Positions 13,301-24,061 of a stretch of 64,000 bases of DNA are shown piece after piece. Within the stretch, counting starts at the first letter, position 1; every line of letters begins with the position of its first letter. The notes below the pieces were generated by a model. The model saw nothing but the letters and a program-made list of their open reading frames with translations, did not search any database and was not told the DNA's origin. Location of the stretch: NCBI RefSeq assembly GCF_001039355.2, contig NW_019775443.1, positions 205,945 through 269,944 of the forward strand, given 5' to 3'. The position numbers were made by a program, and so were the translations under genes. This DNA comes from Lingula anatina. Lineage: Eukaryota > Brachiopoda > Lingulata > Lingulida > Lingulidae.

Positions 13301-14024
13301 TATCAAAGACGCTACAACCTAATATTTTACACTAGCCTTGGCAAAAAAAAAAATTGTGCACATCCTCTTTCTTGAGCAAAACTCTAGCTGGCCGAAACAA
13401 GCTGTTTTTCTTCGATTAGTTTAAGCTGATATAACGCTTACAATTTGCACGCCTTGTATATTCACTTTGGGAGAAAGTGTCATTTTCAGCACTACGTTCC
13501 ATGTTTAAAAAAAACATTTATTTTACCTTCGTAACAGAAACCATGGGCTTTGTACCAAAATAAAACGGAAAAATTCAAAACTACCAAAATTACGTCTGTG
13601 GTTTCTATACGAGTAAAGAAAATAAGAAAATTTTATAATAATTTTTTCAGTTCCGTGCGTTTGAGCACGAAAGGATAAAAACGATCGTTGCATAACGTAA
13701 TTCCCACGATATGTTAAGTAGCCTCATCCTATTCTGTCGGAGGGGTTCATAAGGTGATATTTGAGCATAAGTAAAATTCAATGGCGTGTTTATTAAAGCA
13801 TTAAAATGTAACCAAACACCGAGCGCGGTGGGCCTTTTGCGTGTTTTTAGTGCTGGCATGAACCTACTATCCCCGGTCATCTCGACAAATTGGTGACAAA
13901 ACAATCTTACCACTGGAAGGACTCCGTCATTGATGTCCCACGAGTTACCAGTCGCCTTCTGGAGGCTGCCATACCTGGGCATGGAGAGCTTCAGGGAATG
14001 CCGTGAAGAGGGGATTGCCGACAT
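10371..14024 (-). CDS. gcm: Glial cells missing (GCM) transcription factor
   Basis: This is a DNA-binding transcription factor of the GCM family, acting in the nucleus. Five coding exons in frame: 13911-14024, 12579-12828, 12089-12279, 11801-11897 and 10371-11584, giving 621 aa. The GCM domain runs from about residue 31 to 185. Diagnostic stretches are [50 protein letters not shown] and GYPVTHFWR, with the conserved Cys/His zinc ligands ([11 protein letters not shown]; [21 protein letters not shown]). The long last exon encodes a low-complexity Ser/Thr/Pro-rich region, as expected for the transactivation part. The ATG at 14024 is 7 bases after an acceptor, so a non-coding first exon lies upstream. 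In animals gcm specifies glia and blood cells (fly), pigment cells (sea urchin), placenta and parathyroid (vertebrates). Only one gcm copy is in the window. Confidence 0.95.
12498..12505 (-). promoter_or_regulatory. Exact GCM-binding octamer in gcm intron
   Basis: The minus strand reads ATGCGGGT, the preferred GCM-domain octamer. It lies in the intron after the second coding exon of gcm. It may be autoregulatory, but a chance match is possible. Confidence 0.35.
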
Positions 14025-14034
14025 GCCAAAACTG

Positions 14035-17000
14035 AAAAATAAATTTTTTTTTTATTTGATTTTTTTTGTTTGTTTGTTTTATTTCATAACCCATACTAGA
14101 AAAAGGTCACTGTATTTATTCACCGTGCATTTTCATAGACGACCAACGGCAATTATTTCGGGAAGCTTAAACTTCTGTCTATTTCTTTCAAAATGCAAAT
14201 GATCTAATCACGGTTACCTGATATGATCTTAAGGGGCTGACTTTTTATTGATAAAATTGTTGTACTTAAATAGAATGGACTAGAACCTGCTATGGGTCGA
14301 GAAAGTTTGAAACCGATATGAAAAGGTACGCGGTTATCATCCGTTGCAATGGTCAAACAAAATGGTTGCTTAATTGACCGTTAAGGTGAGTAGTTGAAGA
14401 TCAATTTGTAAATCGGCAATGAAAAGAATACTAAAGTTCCGCTTTGGGAATTTGTCAAAATATTCCACATATCATTTTTACCCTTTCTTTAAATAAAAGG
14501 AAATAGCGGAACATTCGAACCCGATACGACCTTTCTTCACAACACAATATCTCACGGTAGAGTAACTTTGGCCTGTGGTGGCATTAAAGTCAAACAGATC
14601 TTCTTCGTGCCATGAGAACCATAAGCGTTGTACAATTCGGCACATTCTCATGAAGATAAACTCAGTCGTCCGCAGAAATACAAAATCATCTCACAAAGGG
14701 GACACATTATCAATCAGAAGTTAAGGTTGTCTGCCTACAAGACAGCCTTGTTCGGATAATATAAAATTTAAAAGAGGAGCGTGTGCTGTTGTCCAAGTAT
14801 GAGAAATTAATATAAATGAATTAATCTCTCACTTAAAACCCAATTACACTGAAGTAGTTTAACATGTTAGATTTTAAAAAACATTTTTTTTTTTGGGGGG
14901 GGGGTTGCTAGATGTCTGTCATGCGGATTTCTTTGGCGTATACAAAATGTGCTATCATCCATCCTATCGCATGTAACTTCTGCGCAAATAGTACAAAATC
15001 AAGTGACCTGATAAACGTGTATGGCACCGTTAACAATCATTGGAACAAGGTGAAAATGTTTAATAGAATTGTATTTGAGAGCAATTTGATAGCACATTCA
15101 TCACAAACCGAAATCAAGTTTTTAATTTGACCAGTGTTGCATGATACGGTGAAGCTCTTGTAGAGGCGCAGTTTCTTTGTCGGTAAATGCCATTCAGAGT
15201 GCCTTAAATTGTCATCGTCTCTTGCCACATTAAGGTCTCACTAGTTTTGTGCTCACTTAAATAAATTGACCTTATTCCATTTTATGCTCGAAAATAATGA
15301 TGCATCATTCCAAATTATTATTCGTGTATTTCTATCCAGAGATGAATCGTCTCTGCAAAACTTGCCGTCACGTGAAAGGTCGCTATGTTGAGATTTCTTT
15401 AAGGAAAACGCGCACAAAAGACCGAAATATCTTATAAATACACACCCAGGTTGTTAAAAGGAAATGCTTAGATGAAAACATAATTCATCAAATGAGCGCG
15501 CGTAAGAAAACGCTCTCGCAACACACACCAACTGCAACCCACGTTAACAAAATGGCATTAGTTTACCCCGCTAGCATATCAAAACTAGACCCCGCTTTTT
15601 GATGAAGGGATAAGTGCCGCGACAACACCTTCTAGTTGCCGTGCCTTAGCAGTATGCCTGGGGCTACAGGGCCAGCTAATGTGACGGCAAAGTGACGTCG
15701 TTCACATTGGTTGACATTGCATGAACTTACCTAAGTTCAGGTGAACACGATATGTGCCATATATTCAGCATGCAAATTAGAACGACTGTATGCAATCAAT
15801 GGAGGACCGTAATAATTCCAGACCAGTAGTTTGTAGCTAGTTTTTTCTTCTTCTTATTTTTTACCATCTTCAAACTGGTAGACAATAAAGTGATTTATAT
15901 ATGTATAAAGCATAATTGTTTTTATAAATTACATGTAAAATAATTATAAACATGCAATTACAAATATTTATTTAGTTATGTCCTCAAAAGAAAGGTTAAG
16001 AAGTGATCAGATTTCGATAAATCCTCAGCAACAATTTCTTGTCTGTTATCAATTAAATGCCTATTGCTGTTTGGAAATGGATTTCAATAGTCCGTTCGAT
16101 TAGTTGAAACTGAACAAACTGTCTCAAGTCTCTTAATTGTCCTCTTCACCAAGTGAAATAATAAATGGATAAGTTGAAGTATTCCCGAATCGTATAAATA
16201 GCGGAAATTTGGCATTAACATTCCTGTGATATGAAATGAAACGGGGAAGTATCAAGTGTGATCTTTTTAAATCTCTACACAAACAGAGCAAACAAATCAC
16301 CGCTGACAGCACAGTTTTTTTACTAATTGAATTCACTATATTGATTTATGTAAAAGACACTCCCAGCTTTTGCTTCTTAAAATGTACCACTTACTAAAAC
16401 GTGCCATTTCCCGCAAAGTTTGAAACGCTCTTCAAACATTGAATTCATCAAATACGCGACAAAAGGGAAAAAAGACCTATTATCCCAGTAACTGCACACA
16501 ATACATTTGCGATACATTTCACTTCTTGTGTTCTGTGTTGACGGAATGTGTATAAGTATTGCTTTATTTGTCAAGTTTTCAACTTTCACCTCCATTAAAT
16601 CTATGTACGGTTAAGCTTACGGTACGGGGATGGAAAACCTCGATTTATTAAGAAATAGGATGTTCATTTTGCATACAAAGTTACGGAATTTTCCGCAAAT
16701 ATATAAATTGTAGCGTGGAAAATAAAACACAGATGCGCTCAAGAGATTTTCATAATTTTGTTGAAAAGGCATGCTTTCAAATTTAGCTTTTGACCTGCTT
16801 AATCCAATCGTATTTAATCTCTACGTATAAAATGACTGAAATGAGTATTATTTTCGTCTTGCATTATGGTGCACTATTCGCTCCTTTGAGAGACTTTCTT
16901 TATTTTCAGCCCCGCAGTGTGTACATGCAGGTAGCAAGATGTGGTCTCGGTCGTACGCCTGCCACGCGTACGTTGTCTCTCTGTTGTTCTTTCCCCCTAG

Positions 17001-17992
17001 GGGTAAAATTTATGCGGGTGATCCACTTGAATAGCCCTTATTTTATTAGCACCCGGACGAGAGAACGATTCTGACTGTGTACTGAAAAGAAACACGAGGT
17101 TTTTTCTCCGAAAAAAAAAGCGCGCAAAAAGAACTCCGAAGACGTCTGAAATTAAGCTCTGAAAGTTCGATGTTCAGTCTATATACTGCTATTTCAAGGT
17201 CAGGCTAAGGTTGAGTAAATACCCTGTTTAAATAAAAATTCAGAAGACATTTCTTTTGAAATTTGTTCATAAGCGTGATGTTAATTGTTTGTCTATTTTA
17301 AAATCTCCCGAAAAAATGTATTAATAGCGACCACTAATTCATTATTTCACTTAGCTCAGTTGAAGGTAAGAATTGTACTAACATTGTAAACCAATTCAAT
17401 TTAAATGTTTAAAGAGCTGGGTGAAAAATTGTGCTATACAAATAAGATGGGACTAAACACAGCTAAGACCTTTGCAGTCTGGAGGAAACGGCGCATATTC
17501 CTGCCATGTTTGTGAGGTAAGTTGCAATGATGTTCCGGAGATATTTTTCACGATATTTCAATGTTAGCAACATCTTACATTCAGACAATTTATAAGATAT
17601 TAATCATTTAAATGAGTAGAAAGTCATGTGCATCACTTTTTTTGCTTTTCTATTCTTTTGTGTCACATAGTTGTGAAAAAATCCCTTCCTGCCTTTGCGC
17701 GCATCCTGTTTGAATGAAGTAATGTCGTGACAACATCTAAAACGGGCGTTTTTACATTGTAAAACCCATATGTAATTACAAATTTAAAAACATGCTTCAA
17801 AATTCTAGTTTGATGACTGCCGTCACTGCTGGCGAACGCTATCATGGACCAGCTTCGTTGGCGGTCCCGCACATGCCTGCAGACCCTCATGTACCCCCTT
17901 CTTTAAAACGTGAAAACTTAAAAACCCTTCTTCTTGCTGCAAATCAAACAGGGATATAAACAGAATGAATAAAATTGATAGAAAAAACTCAC
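14035..17992 (-). other. Proposed gcm intron 1 or upstream regulatory region
   Basis: No coding exon is supported. If the first exon at 17993-18084 is right, this is a 4-kb first intron. It contains an exact GCM octamer ATGCGGGT at 17012-17019 (plus). A GC-richer block lies at about 15560-15735, with a TGACGTC half site and a nearby CCAAT-type box, unlike the AT-rich surroundings. An ATGCAAAT-like octamer occurs near 15770. No function is shown by sequence alone. Confidence 0.4.
17012..17019 (+). promoter_or_regulatory. Exact GCM-binding octamer upstream of gcm coding exons
   Basis: ATGCGGGT on the plus strand, 3 kb upstream of the gcm start codon and about 1 kb inside the proposed first intron. 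It matches the published GCM consensus ATRCGGGY. A related ATACGGGT (minus strand) lies at 19123-19130, about 1 kb upstream of the proposed promoter. Confidence 0.35.
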
Positions 17993-18084
17993 CTTTTCAA
18001 AGAATACGGGAAAGCTGCTGAGTATGCCAGCGTTGCAGTTTTTCGAAGACTCTTCTATACACGTTGCAGTATGCAAATGTGCGT
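17993..18084 (-). other. Candidate non-coding first exon of gcm
   Basis: On the minus strand a good donor (AAAAG followed by GTGAG) sits at 17993/17992. It lies about 90 bases downstream of a TATA box. The next minus-strand acceptor preceding gcm coding sequence is at 14031, which the gcm coding exon uses 7 bases before its ATG. The intervening 92 bases carry no useful open frame, as expected for a 5' UTR exon. The start at 18084 is only a TATA-based estimate. Confidence 0.35.
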
Positions 18085-18105
18085 GACAACTGTCTCCATC
18101 ATGCT

Positions 18106-18136
18106 AAATTTATATTCTGCAAACTTTAGAACCAAT
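18106..18136 (-). promoter_or_regulatory. Candidate gcm core promoter (TATA and inverted CCAAT)
   Basis: The minus strand reads TATAAATTT at 18114-18106. An inverted CCAAT box (ATTGG on the minus strand, 18132-18136) lies about 20 bases further upstream. An octamer ATGCAAAT lies at 18071-18078 on the plus strand. TATA and CCAAT spacing fits a start site near 18084. The orientation and the following splice donor fit gcm. Confidence 0.35.
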
Positions 18137-19767
18137 CATCGATGGCGAAAGTCCATCTCATATGCTGGTTGCAGGGCAAGCCATCATTGCTGCCGTCAAC
18201 AAATGCGGTGCGGGCGGAGGGCACGATTGCGATCACGGATGATCGATGGAACAGGGGCGTCAGACAGTGTATGAAAAGAGGAGGGAGGAGCGAATCACCG
18301 TAGGACATACCCCTAAACCCTGCCATTTACATGTCAAACGACAGAGTAGTCCTTAGCATCAAACAGGTTGACAGCACACCCATGTCATCACGTTAGTCTG
18401 ACAGTGTTACTCCAAAGTCGGCAAACTTCAAGTCTGTTGCACGCTTATGAAATTAAAGATGGGAACCGCAGAGGTAGTCAGCCTGAAGTAGTACCTTATT
18501 TGTTGCATTAATCAATAGGCACTTCCTAGCATAACCATCCTGCATTCTGTAAAGTATACTATCTCATCTACAAAGTTCTGTCTGATTTTCGCATCAAAGG
18601 AAATACCCAATACCTAATAGTTGCAAGAACGCATTAAAAAACGAACAATTAGATTTTATGGTAAGATTCTGAACAGCGACCCTAACGTAGCGAGGTTTTA
18701 TACAATTCTGATGAGGTAAAGATATCAGATTTTTAACTCAAAATTAAATATGCTTGATAGCATTAGTCTCTTTTACTAACAGAGAAGAATAGTGCCATAT
18801 CAGTTCTCACTACTAAGTCTCAAATTCTTTTCTGATATCTATTTCTTCCTGTGATATTGAGGGAATCAGTCTGTACCTAGATTTCTAACATGTCGTCACC
18901 ATAGACAGAAATTCAATGAAAAACATCTTTATTGAAATGGTGTCACATGGCAAAACAAGTCAGTCAGGCTTTTTACATATCACACAGAAACTTTCACAGA
19001 TGCAAAACATACAACCATGACACCCATGTGAGTCCATTTTTCTGGCAGTTAAATTTTGATAATAACGCATCCGGAGCTTTATTTCAACACTTGATCATTT
19101 TGTTGTTGTTCTAGTATAAATCACCCGTATCTTTCTGATTCAAATGGATAGAAATGACGACCAGCATACTGATTATCTATTGAGTCCTACGCTCCCATGA
19201 ATTTTTAATGATTTTTCATATATGTCGCACATAAGTAACGTTCAGCTGTTCACTCTGTATAAAGGTAATTAGGTCTCGGATATTTTAGAAGCATTATCAT
19301 CAGAAACAGAAAAATACTGTAGTGCTGTGGGATGACGTGACATTTCTCCAGCTCCTTCCCTCCTAGAAAAATAACAAATGTAGCTGTGCACTCTTTTGTA
19401 TTGGCTAATACTTTGGTCCGGGGTTAATCTTAATACTAATCCTTAGCTAAGTACAAGTCGCAATACTTACAAGCCACAAAGAATGTGGCTGTTAGTTTTG
19501 CCTCTCAGCAGTGCTACTTGCTTACGGCTCTAGTAACAACTACCCCACCCCCTTATTGTCAACAGCCTGCGTAAGTGGCCACGAAATTATCTATGACACA
19601 TCGACGTACTTCGTTTCATGCAATTGCTGATATTTCTCCTGTTGACAAACTCGCTATTGCTTTGGACCAGTGGTATTCATGTCCGAGAACAACTAAATAC
19701 TTCACTGGGTTATTCTGTATTAATATAGTATTAATGATCCCCTCTTCCATCCTCCATCCCTCCCTCC

Positions 19768-19801
19768 TTCTCTCTCTCAGAGAGAGAGAGAGAGAGAGAG
19801 A
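19768..19801. repeat. CT/AG dinucleotide microsatellite
   Basis: Alternating TC units switch at the centre into AG units, so the tract is self-complementary and could fold back. No gene is nearby. Confidence 0.85.
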
Positions 19802-20721
19802 GTTGGTCTGCTGGAGAGGGCGGACTAGGCAGGTAACCACATCTTATGATTTCCGACCGGTTATGTCAGCATAGTGCTTTGGTCATTCATTAGATGGGGA
19901 TAAGTTACCGGTGATGGGAAGGCCTAACTGCCGTTCCCAGTCTATTATCCGCCCAGATTTACCCGTTACCGTATAATTAGCCAACAAATACCGAGCAATC
20001 AGAGCTGTAGTTACCCGTGAAAACCATACCTATACGATAACAGAAAACATGACTTGCGTCAAGATGTAAGTGATTTATGAAAAGAGAAAGTTCGTTCAGT
20101 GATATCGCAAAGGTAAATACAGAGGTAAATAAAAAAACCTGAATTACACGTTAAAGAAACACAAAACTGTATTATAATCAGGATATAATTTTTTACTTTT
20201 TCTATTCTTTTAAATTTAGTCTTTCATACATAAAAGGGAATTCATTGAGTTGTTATAGCAAAAGACAATATGCTTAAAAAGACGAAGAAAAAGTGAAGAA
20301 GAAGCTGTTTTTCAAGGGTCAAATCCCGAGAAACAAAATAGGCCTATGTTTAAATGGGTTGGAATTTGTTTGTTATTAATTTCCGGGGACATATTTATTT
20401 GGTGAAGTGCTGTTTGATAACCATTGAATTGCTGCATGAGAGACCTGTCATAATTCAAGTGCCACCATAAACATCGTTGTTTAGCTAAAATATCTAACAC
20501 AATAGTGCCTGTTTGTGTACGAGAAGACTCCCTTTGATGCATTCTATTTTAAATCGGTGTAAAGAAAATCACGTCATTAATTTTGTTTTATTCCTTAAGC
20601 TTCTATGCAACAAGTGCAATTATCAAATTTGCATCACTAAATAGTTTTTAAAACTCATATAGCCTATAATCTACAGTTTAACAACATTTGAAATGCGAAT
20701 ATAATACCATAACAGTTAAAT

Positions 20722-20889
20722 CAGAGGCGGATTTAGGCCGTCTTCTGGGTCTTCCGGAAGACGGTCAGATTTTCAAGTTTACATTGATGGGTATCCAATT
20801 TTTCCTGTTGGAAGACGGTCAAAATTGGAGGATGAATCAACAAAGATAATTTGGAAGACTGTCAGTAAATAGCTCTGGATCCGCCCCTG
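20722..20889. mobile_element. Small non-autonomous DNA transposon (MITE), copy 2
   Basis: Starts CAGAGGCGGATTTAGG and ends with the inverted form of CAGGGGCGGATCCAGAG. TAAAT is duplicated at both edges (20717-20721 and 20890-20894), a 5-bp target duplication. It shares its whole body with 7881-8056. No open reading frame. With the 7.9-kb copy it brackets the gcm gene. Confidence 0.78.
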
Positions 20890-22960
20890 TAAATTGTGAT
20901 TGCTTGGGCACAGATTAGTCCTATCTTAATTTACATATTAGAATTAGGTCTACATTGATTGATTTGTCAGCTATCTGTAGGCATGTGAGTGATATTCCTT
21001 ACATTGTAGATTGACCATTTTAAATAATTTTCATTGGTGTTCAGTCCTGTCCAGTTTTGAAGAAACTCATAGCGGGGACAGTCAAATATACAGCCTCAAC
21101 TTCAAGTTATATATGATGTAAAACTAAAAAGTCATGTTATTAGAAACGCTTTCCATTCCCCACTCGAGGACAAAAAGAGTCCGTGAAGTAGTTTGCTTTT
21201 CAGACTCCCTGTCGAAAAAAAAAGCAGTTTCGTCACAGCTTGACCCACCTAGAACAATAAACGGTTTAAAATGACACCACGTAAGAATAAAGTCTTTTGC
21301 GCAAAGTGATCGGGTAAGTATTGGAACCGCGAAATAATATCGCACGCAATCGACACCTCACGATCCAGTTCATAGGTCATTTTTCTTTTCCCTTCAGGAT
21401 GCAAATACACGTCTGAGTGGCACACGTCTTCAATTGGTTCAAGTATCAATGTGAGCCTTCAAGCAAACACCGATGAACCGATAAATATATATGCGTTCCA
21501 AATTTAAACGACCCTGTTATAATCATTTGTGTAATTGTCCCAGAGTTAGGACTTGGGTACTCCGTAAGAAATCAGTTATTGTTCGAAGATCGACTTTTCA
21601 CCTCTTGTCTTAATTCTAGTGCCTTCAAGGCGGCAAAGACAGTTGTGAGAGTGGGAGGGTGTTTGCATGACATAATGAGATCAGGCCAGTCGGGATTATT
21701 GCCCACCATTATGATATCGAATCCTTGGACACAAACGATGTGCACTTCTGTAGGGTGACTGGACAACTGTGTGTTCTAGATTTATGTCAGTCTAATTAAA
21801 ACATAGGTCTATGAAGGGGGAGGGGTAGAGGGGGCGCGACCGCTAAAGTTTCATTTTCCTACATCACCCCGGCTATCACCTCACCCCTTCAACTCGACCT
21901 TTTCCCGTAACTTACAGCGCCTGTGTTTGTATATCTTTAATTTGATACAGCAGCCGATATCCGACACGTGGAATATTTGTTTTTGTCTGTTAAACAGACA
22001 AATTGGAAACCTAAAGCATGCCACTGTTTACTGCTTTGGGATTACACAATTTTCTTAGGATTTGTAAATTTGTACTTGCATTTGTGTTTTTATTGTGGCA
22101 CGTATTGCAAGTTGCATTTTCTTTGACGATAAAGGGGTCGAATTGTGAGGGGGGGGGGGGGTCACTGCATTTCTTAGATTCCACAATGGTTCCAGTCCGT
22201 TCAAAATCATTGAACTTCTGTCGGTTCTGTAATCGCGTTCTGTAATCGCATCGTGTGATGCGTGATCTCATATTTTTAAACCAACACACCCCGCTTAATT
22301 TATTTACACACAGCTTCTTTGTGTAAAGACTTATGTCCGACACCTTGCGCAAAACTGGTTTTCTTTAGACAGAACTAAACCCAGTGGCCCTTCGGTTTCT
22401 GAAAAATTGAAATTAGAATTTTGATTGGTGAAACAAGTTCTAAACCGTACCAAAGGGCACCGTTTTACCCTCAAAAACATAAAAAAAAAAAAAAAAAAAG
22501 ATTTCGAGGTCTTTGAGCAGGCCCCGAACCCCACGCCAAGGGGCGATGGTCGGCTGGGCATCCGAGGCTGTCGTTCAGAACCCCCCCTCAAATAATCCTG
22601 GATCTCCCCCTGTAAAGCAATCACTGTCCTTTACTTTTATTCAAGTTTTCATCTTATGAAAATATGTGTTAATCTAATGAATCAGACTGATCAAGTGTCG
22701 ATTAATTTATTCGGTCTTTGATAAGATTAAAGTTGGATTTACATTTTTATAATCTGCACGTAGTGACTACAGACTAGAATTAATTGGCTAGTTTTGATTG
22801 TGACTTGGTGTGGTTTTCATGGTGCGAAAATACATAATAAAGGTGAGGAAAGTAAAGCGACTTAACTGTTTGACGCCTATCATGGTCAACGGTAAGCAAC
22901 CAGTCGCAACAATCGCAATGATTAGTCTCGCATTTTAACGAAATTTTACGAGATGTCGGC

Positions 22961-22987
22961 CTCTTCCGTCGCCGCCATTGCTGTATG
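22961..22987 (+). promoter_or_regulatory. RPS7 transcription start with 5'-TOP tract and non-coding exon
   Basis: A C followed by pyrimidines (CCTCTTCCG at 22960-22968) is a textbook 5' terminal oligopyrimidine start, as carried by ribosomal protein genes. It lies in a short GC-richer island. A donor (GTATGG or GTGTGT) follows within 30 bases, and the next acceptor is at 23385, exactly before the RPS7 ATG. Such transcripts are translationally controlled by mTOR/LARP1 signalling. The exact end of the exon is uncertain. Confidence 0.5.
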
Positions 22988-23385
22988 GTGTGTAATGATT
23001 AAATCTGTATTAGATAATCTTTATTTTCTCGGCTGGTAGACAAAGTTAGGTCAAGATTCGTACTTGAATGTTTAATCACACATGTATATTCAATTCTATG
23101 TACCATAAGATGAAAGATGGGTTGTAACAATGGAGATTGAAGACGATTGTGCAGACTTAAAATGAAACCAACACATCAATACACATAATAGTATTTCTCT
23201 CGTAATTCACACAAGGCTTAGATGAATCCAAAGCTTCAATTTGTGACAACTCCCCGTTGAACAATAAACCAACGCAAGTAAACGATAATGCCCATTGGGT
23301 GGCTGGTTTTAAGCAGCATGTTACAAGTCCGTAAAGTGAATGCTTGTGCACCCCATGTTTAAAGACATGTTTATGCTTATTGCAG

Positions 23386-24029
23386 ATGTATTCGGCGAGC
23401 GCCAAAATCGTGAAGCCACAAGGCGAAAAGCCTGATGAGTTTGAATCTTCAATCTCACAGGTAAGTAAAGTCTCACGACTCTGAATGAAATTATATATTC
23501 GCCTTACTCCTTCTACATAGTAGTAAAATGTCAGTACATACATGCAACGTTGCCATCGACTGTCGTGTTGAGAGGGGCAAAGATTTATCTTCTTATTTCA
23601 ACTCTCTTATTAACAACTGCAAAACATGTGAATCCTTCCGTTTTAAGTAAGTGCATCAATTATGTGACAAATCCAGTGACATTCAACATCTATTCACATC
23701 ATTACTTCCCTGTAACATTACTCCTCTGGATCATTACTCCCTAACAGTGTACATGTTACATATTTATATGGGGAATGATGGAATCTTTACTGTTGGATGC
23801 TTACTCCCCAACAGTAAAGATTCCACCATTCCCCCTGGTAAATATATGTCATATATTTACAACAAATAGAAACCAAAGAGTGCTTAAGTAGGTGATGTGA
23901 TGTTTGGTCTTTTTTAGGCTCTGTTGGAGTTGGAGATGAACAGTGACCTGAAGGCACAGCTGAGGGAGTTGTACATCTCTGGGGCCAAGGTATTGTCACT
24001 GACCTTCTGTGAAGTTAGATAGCTCCATT

Positions 24030-24061
<32 letters not shown>

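Larger units (their letters stand above)
18137..22955. other. Intergenic region between divergent gcm and RPS7
   Basis: No protein-coding exon is supported. It holds a dinucleotide repeat (about 19768-19801), a MITE (20722-20889), a G run at 22148-22160 and an A run at 22481-22499. The stretch around 22500-22613 ends with a GGATCTCCCCCTG motif resembling a transposon terminus, but no matching left end was found. Confidence 0.45.

Noticed and set aside
22130-22613. Possible transposon with GGATCTCCCCCTG end and G run
   Set aside because: Only one end looks like a transposon terminus; no matching inverted end or target duplication was found.
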